A DNA stretch of 64,000 nt from positions 26,915,227 through 26,979,226 of the forward strand of contig OW028576.1 in assembly GCA_932294295.1 (NCBI GenBank). Direction: 5' to 3'. The number at the start of each line of letters is the position of its first letter. The stretch's first letter is position 1. This stretch comes from Alitta virens (taxonomy: Eukaryota; Annelida; Polychaeta; Phyllodocida; Nereididae). Shown piece after piece: positions 1 to 12,600 of the stretch. The notes under the pieces are model-generated. The model made no database searches and was not told the origin of the DNA. It was given only the letters and a program-made list of their open reading frames with translations. Position numbers and translations under genes: made by a program.

Positions 1-1529
1 CTCTCTCTAAAATATGTAGACCAATATATCTATGCTGAATTCCTTAAGAAATGGATTTTGTCGAGAATGACAACACAAGAAAGTTAAAGATTATCAAAAT
101 AATTCTCACAGTAAATAAATTATCTGGAAGTTGAATACTAAGGACTGTCTCAGTACATGGAGGCTGCCTCATTTAAATATCTAATAATATACATGTTTTG
201 CAGGATGATATGGATCATGAGCCTCATTTAAATTTTGAAAATTTCGTCAAGTGACAAACCTCAAGTGTGATAAGTCAATCATATTGTTGGATTTCGATAT
301 GGAAATTAACATATTGAGTTAAATTACATTTCCGAAAACATGATGGATAAAATAGTGACTATGTCAAATGGAAATCATAATATGAGACATTTCCTGAACC
401 ACTGATTGACAAATAACAAGGAAGTTCTTCTTAAGATTAATGCTCTGTATCAAATCATGACATCAATAAATAACAGTAAAATTAATAAAGATCAAAGTTA
501 CACTTGTATATTTTTTCTCTTACTACATTGCACACAAAATTGTCGGTTTTTAGGAAATGTAAAATGATATTTGTATTGTTGCTTGTGACTGTGTTGTTTG
601 AAATCAGCCTCATACAAATGACAATATAGAAATTCCGGTGCAAAGATAAAGCTTTTCTGATAATCGGACAAACACATGCAGGCTCATCTGGACAACATTT
701 AATTAATCTGGACATAATTTATTTGACATGATAGATTGAATGATCATATTTGCCTTGTTGCATTTGCTATTGTGCATATTTTGTGTTACTTGTACAGTTT
801 TGAGCAGTTTTGAACTTGGAACTCATTCGACCATATTTATCATATGTACTAAGACGTGTATTAAAAATCTCTGCCAGAATTATAAAGCTACCCCTTGTTT
901 CTCAGGCATATAATAGTGAAGAAATTACCAATGATTGACAACTTTACACTCCTAATAAGCATATATAGAATTTTATTGACCGCAGAGCATCAAAAAGATA
1001 CATGTGTCATAAAAAAATAAAAACAAGGATAAAATATAACGATTAAGTAAAATAAAAGAACAATATACATGAACATAATTTAGTTACATATTAAAAACAT
1101 CTATATGATAATTATATACAACTATAAGCGTATGAATAAAACATGGCACCATCAGGGCAATTAGCAGGAATCAATGCACCATAGATGATTAATACTGAAT
1201 ACAAATAAGCAGCAGAAGTGGGTATTTACATATGTACAGATTTTATATCCAGTTATATTGTCTATTTTAAGAACTATATATAATAATAATAACAGTAAAA
1301 ACAATTACATAAGCATACCAATATATGTACAAATCCTTATTTGGAGCAACAATAAATGAAATAAACAAGCATATCAACAACCAAATATATTTACAAACAA
1401 ACAATCAAGCATGCACCAGGCAACCACAAATCAAACCATGTGAGTCCGCATGTCCAGTGTCTATAGCTACCCATGTCCATGTGGTGAACTTTATGAATGA
1501 AAATGTACATTAAACAATATTATCAGTTT
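1..1529. other. AT-rich intergenic DNA, no gene seen
   Basis: I see no convincing coding region, RNA gene or splice-ordered exon chain here. The part from about 1000 to 1530 may be the 3' untranslated end of the minus-strand LINE that follows, but no tail repeat or target duplication marks its edge. Confidence 0.5.
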
Positions 1530-3295
1530 TTAGGACTATGTTTACGAATTTCTGAGTTTTTATTAATCATTATTTTTAAAAGTTGTTCTTTGAGGTGAAA
1601 GATAGTGAAGTCTTCAATATGTTTATAAGCTGCTTGGTAGAGATCCATTCTAGCCGTTTCCATATTTCTACAAATTATCAAACAATGCAAACAAGGAAAC
1701 TAATCTTCAGTGTCATTTGTGTCGCATCTTCTACAAATGCGCTCTTCAGCTACTACATAAGGTCTCTTGTGTCTACCTAATTCTATATGGAGATTATGAG
1801 AACTCAGTCTAAATCTGGCTATACTACGATAAAGATACTTAGGTAGGTTGTAATTTAAATAAGATTCTAGACACAGTTCCTTTTTAAAGAGTTTGTAAGT
1901 TCTAAGCTTAGGATTATTTAAATTGTCATTAATATCCGTTAATATCTTGCTTTGTGCATGTTCATACAACTTAGTGATAATTGAAGCTGGGATTTCATCA
2001 TCATTAATGTTTAAGCTATCTGTAACCTGATGTATCCTAGTTAGCCAGCATGGCTGATTGTTCCGATAAAGGGATACTTGAACGTCATAGCATTTGCGTA
2101 ATAATAAGGGGGCAGTTTTCAGATTTTAACCTATCCCAGTATTTAATAGCAAAAGCTTGCTGTCTAAATATCAATGGGAATCTGCCCGTATCTGCTAGTA
2201 CAGCAACAGATGATGTTTGGTTTCTCACACCTAATAGGTTCTTAAGGAATTTGAGCTGTATTCTTTCCAATATGTCTATCTCTTTATTTGGAAACCAGAT
2301 TTCACTATTATAGTCCAAAATTGGCAAAATGTGTGTATCAAACATTTTAAGGCTTGTTTTAGGTGGAAGGTAGCCTACAGTTGATTTAATTATTTCTTTA
2401 AGAGCATGCATGGCTCTTTGGGATTGTGTGGCTAGATGATCGTCATATTATGTATCTTCAAAGAGTTAATAATGACGTGCCCCAAATATTTATATGAGTC
2501 AACTATCTCAAAATTTTCACCATCAATAGAGAATTTTGGGTTGTTTATAGTCTACTCCTACGATTTGGATAATTTATCATTACTTGGCTCTTCTGTGAGT
2601 TAATTAGTAAGTGCCATTTTTGACAATAGTCTGCAAGGTTGTCTAAAAGTACCTGCATACCAGTGGCACTTTCAGAGACAGGGACTAAGTCATCTGCATA
2701 GAGAAGATGTGTAAAATTATTCTCATTTATAGTGACTCCATGTCTTTGATCAAAGTATTCATTCATATCTGAAAGATATAAATTAAACAATTAAGGACTT
2801 AAAATTCCGCCTTGGAGGACGCCATGTGTGCTACCGAGACTTGAACCTAACTTTGGCACAAGATTTGGAGAACATACTATATACTATTTTTAATAATCTA
2901 CCACCATATCCCCTTTTAATAAGTTTATAGTAGAGAAAATTATGATTAACAAAGTCCAAAGCTTTTGAAAAGTCTACAAAAGTGATATACAGGTTCTTTC
3001 TCCTTGATTTGTGATAGGAAATTAGAGTGTCTATGATGAAAACATTATCACTTGTTCTACACCCTTTGCAGAACCCAAACTGATTCTGATCTATTGAGTT
3101 GGTAGCCTCGCCCTGAAAGACTAACCTTTTGTTCATTATAGGAATGCCCCTCTCCCACGTGTAATTAAATAATATAGTTAAAGGTTCAGGTAGATAGTCT
3201 GATAAATATTTATAAAAGTCATTGCTAATGCTGTCTATACCTGGAGCTTTGCCTGATTTTAGGGTTTTAGTATATCTATGAAGCAGTGACAGCAT
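1530..3295 (-). mobile_element. Degenerate non-LTR retrotransposon (LINE), reverse-transcriptase part
   Basis: Read on the minus strand, four consecutive fragments line up with a LINE ORF2. 3295-2831 carries the RT entry motif SGKAPGIDSISNDFY and the TFVDFSKALDFVNH block. 2790-2545 carries the catalytic box LLYADDLV followed by the thumb. 2411-2085 carries LPILDYNSEIWF. 1969-1700 carries the C-terminal stretch RFRLSSHNLHIELGRHK with a CxxC-like end. The frame breaks between fragments. The segment between RGIPIMNK and the RLVFQGEATN region lacks the usual stretch of RT domain 2, so there is an internal deletion. No endonuclease is present, so the copy is 5'-truncated and dead. The motifs fit the Jockey/CR1-like group, but the clade is not settled. 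Confidence 0.85.
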
Positions 3296-3338
3296 TGAAA
3301 TTATGATTTTGTTTATTTTGTTTAATTGTTGGAAAACC

Positions 3339-4440
3339 TCATTTATAATTCAAGAATGGCAACACCAGGAGGTGATATAATACAAAAATAGTTCCTAAAC
3401 AAAAGAAACCTTTCTTGGAGGGAGAGCAATGTTCAACAATTACATAGTGTGCTAATTCAGCTAAATATTTGACCTGGAATATTTCTGTTTTGTTAGATGG
3501 AAATATGAGTTCCACAATCACAGGATTATCATTTCAAACCAGGAATGAGGATTTCATAAGGCAAGCTTCAGCTTTGGAAAATCATATTCTTTTGTATTTT
3601 GGATTAAAATCAGTTTGCTTTTCCAGTTGCTGGTTTATAAACAATAATGTGTCTTTTGAAAATGCATAAACAGATTCCAAAAGTTTTAGGAAACTTTTAT
3701 AGATGTCCTTTTTTGACCTTCTATCATTAATTTTATATCTATTGTGGTTAACAAGAATTAATTGAATGAAGTGCAATTTACTATCTTGTTTAAAGCCAAT
3801 AATAATTGTTTGCCTGTTAGGACTGCTTACAAATGAGAAGCATGTAATTGTCAAATTCACAAATTTTAGTTGTTGGATTATACATTGCAGTCATATTTTC
3901 GAAATGTGATACGTACAAAGCTGATAATTGGGATTTCACTAATAACTATGTACATCAAAATATGCTGTCTGACTCATAAAATTTACAATCCAGGAATTGC
4001 CAAACACTGTGACCTACATGTAAGTGCATGTCACAGTAGATGTACAAAGTTTATGAAGTAATTTGTTATGCTTCCTGTTATGCATTAGATGCCATGGCCA
4101 TAGATTTGCAAGAATCCATAACAACTGATATTAACTTACACTCTTTCCATCATATTGATAATGTGGACTGAAATAGTTCTGGATTCTGTTTCATTGCGAT
4201 TAAAGATTTCAAAAAAAAAAAAACATAATCAGAAAAAGAAAACGTCATTGGTATCAGAGTGCATGTGGATAAGTATGATAATAGCTTTTCTTTTATGTTA
4301 ATTGGTACAGTCCCTTGTGGCAAAACAGTTTCAAGCAAGTCATATACACAGTTAAATACATGGGGTCTTGCAAGGAGACAAACAAACGTTCCAGGATAAA
4401 GTAAAATAAAGTATTTGAACATGGGTATCTTTAGCAGCAA
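3339..4440 (-). pseudogene. Unassigned degenerate coding-like region
   Basis: Three minus-strand open stretches (4440-4150, 3860-3582, 3521-3339) read like parts of an ordinary soluble protein, with helical segments such as SFLKLLESVYAFSKDTLLF and YLAELAHYVIVEHCS. Between 3600 and 3480 the same frame continues through two isolated stop codons (after YKRI and after SSFLV), as in a decaying copy. A run of T at 4210-4221 would also shift the frame. I do not recognise the family. It could be an old retrocopy, a gene fragment or part of an unidentified transposon, and it could also be chance. Confidence 0.3.
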
Positions 4441-5816
4441 AATCCAGGACAGATTACCTGATATGGAAACATAATTTCACCCAATTACTTTACACAGATG
4501 GAACCAAACGAGCTGGGATGCCCAATATATTTATTGAATATCACAAATAAATACTAGCTGCAGTTACAACTGTGTTAAGTGGACAGTCAATTAAAGGAAT
4601 TCATCAGCATACACTGAAAACTGGAAGTCACATATATCTCAAGACAAAGTTACCTGGAACGTATCACTGATCTTTTCCAGAGTTTATATATTACAATATA
4701 ACAAAAATGTTTTGCATGTCATGTCTTGATTAACACAGCAACTGATTGTATTTTCAGAATTAAGAATTCAAAAACTATAATGATGTAGAACTTCACTTGT
4801 TCAAATGTAAAAAAATATTTAAGCTTTATCTTGGCAGCCCCAGAATGCTGTGCAGGAATTCACAAAGTCAGTCTCAGTATAAAAAATGGATTTTCTGAAG
4901 TCTGTTAGTTCATTTACACAAAAGAATATGGGAGATTGCAAAAGCTGCTATACAATTTTCCCCCAAAAAATATGTAAATCTGTCCAAAGAACAAATTAAC
5001 AATGATAAATTATCATAGGATCTTTATATCACGTCAACACAATGTATTATTTATACAACTTTACTATGTATGCATGTATGTAAATTCTTTGTTAAAGAAG
5101 TCACATGGCAATATTTCACGCATATACAATTACAATAAATGAAACAATTAATGTCCCCAGCCCACATGGGCTTATATGTGACCTATAAACATTTCGGTCC
5201 CTAGAATATGTGTTTCTAGTCATTTCGCATTTGTACATCTGTTCACTATTCTAAGGCATGTAAATAACACTAAATTGCTGCAATGTAAATGACAATAAAT
5301 TATATCAGTAGCATTCAACACATTTTAGTTATCATTATGCTACACATTACGGTCTTGCTGCAGTTTACTAAAACTTACTGTACAATGTATTTTGATGGAT
5401 ATATATTACTCAACATACCACATACATTTTAAATCCATTTTTATATCAACCATATATTTCACACAAACTCTTTACAAAAAAAAGTGAACAAACAAAAATA
5501 TCATCTGGCATACATATATGGCCAATTGTGCTACGTGAGTTTTTTCCTTATTATAATCAGCTAAAAACCATGCGTGTTCCATGTGTTTATCCATCTCATA
5601 TCATATATACAGCTGACCCATTCAGGTATATAACATGAATATAACAAAATATTGAAACATTGACATAATTTGTAACTATACACTTTCTTCACTAGATTTT
5701 CATATACAATTGGAAAGAATTGTAATATTTAACCCATATTGAAAGTGAAGTTTCTCATAATTAGATTATTCTGGATAAAATTTATCATTCGCCCGCAATA
5801 TGTAGTACATTCATGG
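4441..5816. other. AT-rich intergenic DNA with a partial dispersed repeat
   Basis: No coding region is supported. Around 5515-5585 the sequence (atggccaattgtgctacg, then aaaaccatgcgtgttccatg) resembles the inverse of the small palindromic element at 51.72-51.86 kb. This suggests a second partial copy of that repeat family. Confidence 0.4.
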
Positions 5817-5824
5817 CTTAGAGC
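5817..5824. repeat. Left 8-bp target-site duplication of hAT-type MITE
   Basis: CTTAGAGC directly precedes the left terminal inverted repeat and is repeated exactly at 6646-6653 after the right one. An 8-bp duplication is the hallmark of hAT transposition. Confidence 0.9.
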
Positions 5825-6645
5825 TAGAGGTGTACCGATGCAGGAATTTGCCGAACCGATACCGATACTCCATCCCTGTATCGGCCGATACCGATACCGA
5901 TATTTATTTGGTTGTAAATTACCACAGGTGGCGCTAGCTGCACCCTTCTCGAAATCCCCCCCCCGCCCCAATTGTCATGCACATAGTTGCGTGCATCAAT
6001 GAACACCCAATTATCCACAATTGCATTAATTTTCAATGTTAACATCAACAAGTCCTACATTCCATGAGATTGCAATCATGTGTAACACATAAATAATGTA
6101 AAAAGTGCAATTAATGAATTGAAAACCTATTGAAGAAATAGCATAACAAACTCCTTTTACACTTTAATCTTTTGAATATATATATATAATGCCAATAATT
6201 ATGCAACAATTTATATACCCTTTAAACATTTTTTTCCATATGCACAATAAATTGATAAACCCAAGTGACCATTCTGTATTATTTTTTCCGTGTTCTTCAA
6301 TTTTGTGAAAAGCTTGTGTGAGGTTTCGATATGACTGCAAATGTACAACTTCTACATTTACTATCTTCTATATGTGAGAAATGTCATTCTAAATCATTCA
6401 TTCATTACACTGTCATTATGATGTTAGCCAGACTCAAGCATTTGCAAGCACGTGTTTATTTTGCTCAATAGATCGTGTCCGTCGCAAGTGTTCCAGTTCA
6501 GTGACTTGGCTGCTAGGGCACACTGTATATGGGGGCGTGGCTAGTCCTTGGTATCGGCTCCATTTAAAACAGATCCACCGAACCGATACTCAGGGCCCAG
6601 TATCGGCCGATACCGATACCCGATCCTAGTATCGGTACACCTCTA
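5825..6645. mobile_element. Non-autonomous hAT-type transposon (821 bp)
   Basis: The element begins TAGAGGTGTACCGAT and ends with its exact reverse complement, ATCGGTACACCTCTA. Both ends are followed inward by subterminal runs of the CCGATA motif (5856-5903 and 6579-6630). It is flanked by a perfect 8-bp target duplication. It has no transposase frame, so it is a deletion derivative or MITE. It sits 28 bp beyond the stop codon of the preferred gene A model, in its terminal exon or 3' UTR. Its minus strand supplies an AATAAA at 6460-6455 that could serve as a poly(A) signal. Confidence 0.9.
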
Positions 6646-6653
6646 CTTAGAGC
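6646..6653. repeat. Right 8-bp target-site duplication of hAT-type MITE
   Basis: CTTAGAGC is identical to the left copy at 5817-5824. The perfect match suggests a fairly recent insertion. Confidence 0.9.
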
Positions 6654-6672
6654 AGCATACGTGTATTCTTGT

Positions 6673-9600
6673 TCATTTAATCCATTGGCCACCTGAAAGT
6701 CAAACAAAGCTGTAAGTAATTTCAAATATCAATTGCTCACATTTTGACACAAATATATTAATGTATATTTTACCTGTTAGGTAATTCGCCAAATCTTCGT
6801 ACTCTTCAGCTAAGATTTCAAGAAAGTCAAGGTATTTTTTGTTATCGATGGAAACTATGATATTCAGCATATCTTGTACTTGCTCATCTTCACTTTTGTA
6901 ACTGTTTCCCTGTAATGAAATATAAATTAATATGACACAAACCATTTCAGAAAAAAATTGTGAAACACAGCACTCCTCCTCTAGCAAAACATAAAATGTA
7001 CTAAGAGCATACACATCTAAATCAAATTCATTTTATTTGCTAAACAGTTTTTTTAGCGAAATAAATCTAATCTTTTATTTTCATACAAGTCAAAACTGAA
7101 AAATGTTTCATTAGAAAATATGCAGAAGTTATAAGTAAAGACCTTAATTATCAGGCCCTCTGGTTTCTGCAACATATGATATTCTTTACTTAGTTCTCCC
7201 GAAATTGCCTCTTGAAATAATTAATGAAACTAAGGACCAACCTCAATGTACTTTCTTTCCTTAGCAGTTATAACATTTTCCTCTAGTTCGTCCAAGAACT
7301 CGTCATCTAACATTAGATACTGCCTAATGTCCTTCTGATAGGCACGCATGTATCCATGCCTTTTTTCCACACTGATGTGTTCTTCCAATCTCTTGAGTTT
7401 GTCCTAAGTAATGAATGATTATTTATGATTAAATGACTGACATATGGTCTAAGAAAGTGAACAAAGTTACATTTTGTATTATAAAGGGTCACAAATTAAG
7501 TTCAAATTCGACAAAATAATGTGATTAGATGATAAGTATATTTGGGGTCAAGCTATATTTTGATAAATACCATGCCTGCAATATTTGCCCATTGTAAATA
7601 AAATGTAAATCAAATTTACATCTTGTGGCAGTCATATTGTTAATGTATAATAACACAGAGATATCTCACTAACTGAATGAAAGAAGAAAGCAACTTGCCT
7701 GCAGCCCATCCTCATTCTTTCCTACAAGTCTTCTGAAATTAAGATACACAGCGGTTCATGTCTATTTGAATTCATATCATGGCTCACATTGGTGAACCAC
7801 AATTAAATTAACTATATGAAGGAAGGCACATTCTAATACTAAAAAGTGCCTGTGTGTATAAGGACCAAATATTATATATTTGTAAGCAAGTCTTTTTTTA
7901 TATATTCACAGCCGTGATTAACGAGAGAATATGTTTAGAAAAAATTCTTGGTATATACTCAATGAAAGGAAATCCAATTCTTGCAAGCCTTTCATCAGCT
8001 CCATTTTTCGTAAGGATTTTTTCAATTTGAAGGAATATATTTCCTGCTGTTGATCCATTATTAGCTGATTTTCCTTTTAGGATCCAGCTGTACGGAGTAA
8101 CTGATTCCTTGTCCTCTGCATTCACATTCTGTTGTGTTGTGAGTGTGGTGAAAATGGGCAACACTTCAACTTTCAAATCAGGTTGCAAAAATACTTGTTT
8201 TCCAAGAATGTGCAATGCTGTTTGTCGTTGCTTGTTTGGAATATTTGATGCTGGTTTCAGGGCTTCTACCAGCCTATTGAATATATTCTGATGCGGTGGT
8301 GGTGTGCTTGAATTGAATTTTTCGACCAATATATGAAGAGCAGTTTTCTGATGGTGATCCTTTATGGGATCAGTGGCATATGTTTCAGTACAAAAATATT
8401 CCATAAGTTCACAGAACACCTGCAGATTTTCTTCTGGTACATATTGAGGAAACCTGTAGGCCAATAGATGTAAAACAGTACGCCCTCTTTTGTCTTGAAG
8501 ATCAATGTTTGATTCTGTTTTGAATACCTTGACAAGCTCTAGCAAAAATGCATTGTGGTGTGGAGTGATTTCCTTAACTTTGTTGGTTAAAATGTGTAGT
8601 GGAGTCTTTCCATCACTATCCTGAACATCAATGTCCGAATCAGATTTCAGGTCCTTCGTAAATTCAAGAAATGTGTCCTGTCCCTCTTTAGAAATTTCTC
8701 CTCGAAACAAAGGATATGCATCTGCCAGAAAATGAAGAACATTGTAGCCCTTTTCATTCACATTGCTCAAATAATTTTCCGATTTCAAAACATTTGCAAT
8801 TTCAATGACATCTCCTAAGCTATCCTCGTGCAGCTCAATCTTCTCTACAAACAAATGCAAAGCAGTTCTTCCACACCAATCTTTACTGTCAAGGAAGTCA
8901 GTGTTATGTTCCTTGAATGTTTCAATTACTAGTGTTATTACTTCTTTGTACCGCTGGAAAAACACTGGCCTTTGTTCATGATGCTCCAACAATTTCCAAT
9001 CAAGCTCCACCAAGGCATGTAGAGGAGTACCCCGCAGTTCGGAAGCTATTGGAGACTTGTCAGTCATGAAATCTTGTATAGTTTCTTCCATTGAATCAAA
9101 ACAGTCATTCTTGGAGAGAAGGATTCTACTGATGACAAAGAAGAAATGATACTGAGCAGTGTATCTCTTCTCTTCTTTCAGATTCTCCCATCCATTTTCG
9201 ATCCATGTGGGATCTGCTCCTTTTTGAAGCAAATGTTCTAAGGTGGCAATAAATTCTTTTGTCCACTTAAAAATGTAGTTTGGCCTTATATGTTCCGACA
9301 ATTTGATGAGGTCCATAAGATGTCTGAAATTGGAATTTGATATACATGATATCTTATAACCATTTAGCATCAATACTTTTCCAGATAATATATGTGATGT
9401 CATTTTTTGTTTGCAAAGATGTGCAAATGTAAACCCACTTTGATTGGTCTGTTTCATCTACTGGAATAAGGCTCTGAAACAAGAAGAAAGCTCCATCAGC
9501 TATACTCATTTTTTTGTCAATCTCATACCATTTTACATAACAATGATTGATAGCCTATGACCTCAAGAATGCTGACAAAGTGGCAGTGCAGAGGTCATTT

Positions 9601-12600
9601 TTTAAGGCAACACTAATTAAGGGCTGATTTTATGGTAGGAACATAGAGATGCAATGGGCATCCAGTTTTAATACACATTTCTTGGATCAATAAAGTATTT
9701 TTATTTTCTTGACTATTCAAAAGAGAGTTTATTTAGAAAACGATATTAACAAAACTCAGTTAATTATAACCAGAACATGTTTATACATGATCTCCTGACC
9801 CAGTACTTGGATATAGTATATTGAAGTGAAATGGTGAAAGCAACATTATTAAGCTATCATATCAAAAGTCATATTCAGTGCATCAAAGTGCTCTCAATTT
9901 ACTTTCAAACTGATTATAATGTATAATATGAAGATGATGGATGACTCCAGATTTTCCTGATGATTTATAAACATCACTGAATTTGATGAAATCTCCTTAA
10001 ATTAGTTAATATTGTCCTCAAAAAAAAAAAGAAAAAGGGTTATGGGAGGAAGGTTCAATATATGCAGTTACAGTGGGCTACTGGCTAGTGTCGTTTTGTC
10101 CGCTGGTGTAGTTGAATATTTTTCTTAAATATATATTATATATATATATATGTTTAAAAAACAAGGATTTATTCTACTCAGTTCAAATATATTTTGTCCG
10201 TAAATTGATTAATCATTCAATCAATCAATTCCTTCTTTGTACAAAAAAAAGAAAAAAGAAATCATAATGCACCATTTGTCACATTATTTAACTGGTAAAT
10301 TGCTACATGTAAATCATAAAGACATTTAAGATTTCTTCTCAATTAATGGCATTTTCAATTTCAGTGTCTATAGTCTAATTTTCAATTTCATTGAGTATGT
10401 TTTAACTGAGTAACACCCGGTGCAGCTTAATACACACAGAAGAATATCCTTCCCTCTTTCAAAGGATCATAACTTTTGAAATTTTAGTAACAAAAGTAAA
10501 ATCTTTGCATATGTCTGGCTCATATAATTTTACTAACTAAGCAAAACTTATAAAATGATTGTGATAATTCAGTAAATTGCAAGCAGTTAATGCTGAATAA
10601 AAAAAATTAATCCACTTTTGTTGAGCACAATTACACAGACTTGCCTGAATGAGAGAGAGTGTTCTGTCTGGATTCGTCCTAAACAAGCACGGTTTATCAG
10701 ACTGCTGAATTATGACCTGAAAGAGGCAATGCAATGGGCCCTCTGCTGGCTTAATAAGCATTTTCTCATAGATAAGAGCCATTTTCTGCAAAAAAAAAAA
10801 TAATAATAATCAGCTTTGTCCTGATGATATGTGGGACTGTGCGCATTTGATAATTGTACTACAGTTGCCTATTCAGCAATGAAATGACATAGTGTTTTAC
10901 AACCGACTTATCGTAATCAACATTTACCTGTATTATTTGCTCGTAATATGTGGATTCAATCAGCCTGCTTGATTTTCTAATCATCTCAAAGAAAATATTT
11001 ATATCATCAAGTATATGTTTTTCTTCTTTTTTAAGCATTTTAAGAATATTTTCTCCTTTCTCATCCAAGTCCTCTTTATTCTGTAGCTTTTCTATCATAT
11101 TCTTGCATTTGCTAGATCTGTAAATACAATGTTTAATCAATCAAAAAAGGCAAAATTTGGCAGTGCATCACAATAACATTTTGGTCCATATCTTTTCACA
11201 TTGACACTTGCAGTGACCAGTTTTCAAAAAGTTTGAACTGATGTAAAACCTGCCCATTTTATGCAAATTTGAGTGGTCTTTATCCTTAAACCTTATTCTG
11301 TGTTACTGTCCTTTTAATTTTAAAAGTGGCGACGATATTCCACTATTTTCATCATAAATAATCACGTGATCCCTGGAAACGAATGTTTGGATAAAATAGC
11401 AATGAATCCACAGACCATAGCCTTCCCCTCCCAAAAATATTATGTGCAAGAGTTTGTATATGCAGGTACTGTAGCTTTATATAGCAGTAGTAAAATTACC
11501 TAAATATTAAAAATTATTACATTCTAAAAAATCACGATGATTGCATTTGTCATTTATGTCATGTACAATATCATAGTTGACACATTTGAATCAAATTCCA
11601 GGATAATAATAATCATGCTTCCAACTCTGCACAATCCCAAGATACAGATGAATTTAGGAGGATCCCACTCCTTCTTCGAGAAGGCTGTTACACACTGTTT
11701 ATGACAAATGCATACTTACTTGTTGTGTACCAGCGGCTGAAACAGTCATAAGTGATATCACTTTTTATTATTATTTGAGAATGTGGTGGATTTTTGAATA
11801 ATATAATAAAGGATCACATTTGCAAGTGAGTTCATTTACCCTACTGTTTTTCTGTGGTGTTAAACATGTCAAAACCTCGATGAGTAAATTGCTTGCTCTT
11901 GTTACTTTATAGAATTTTATGTAATTTACACACTGTGTGTACTATGCACTTATCCACAAATCCACATTCTGGGCACATTACAATGTAAAGTTTTAACTGT
12001 TAATCTGGTTATAAAAAACAGTTGGACCCTTACCAATATTGGTTCATTATTTTTATGTCTCCCTGTAATAAAAAAATAAGTAAATAAAATAAAACTGACA
12101 ATATAATGATATATTGTGTTCACTACTAAAAAGCAAACAAATCATTAACAGATCATCTTACATGCCATGAAGATTCCAATTAAGGCTAAAATCACGATGA
12201 AGAACACAGGTAAAATGACTGCAGCTGTCGGGAAATCTGCTTTAAATAAAGACAAATACATATATGTATGTAACAACACCTGCCTGATATTGTGAACTAA
12301 ATTATTGGCATTTTGCATGCAAACTTGTCAGCCATATATTACAAAAGTACTATAATTGTAATACGTTGGGAATATGAAGATCTTAGAAAATTTTAATCCA
12401 GACATAAAACGCCCCGGGGTTGCCATAATATTTTTTTATGTTATATGTATGTGCACACTGTCAGAACAAGAAAATCAAATTGATTTATTCTATTGTTTTG
12501 TGGTAATTCTGATATTGTCAGATGATGAACGGTTTGTGTGCTGCACAACACATAATCTGCTTTAGATGGTCAGGTCTACCTATAGCTGCCCCTATAATTG

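Noticed and set aside
5729..6051. Open frames across the 5.8-kb region (GRYRYRYLFG and similar)
   Set aside because: They are translations of the CCGATA subterminal repeats of the hAT MITE, not a gene.
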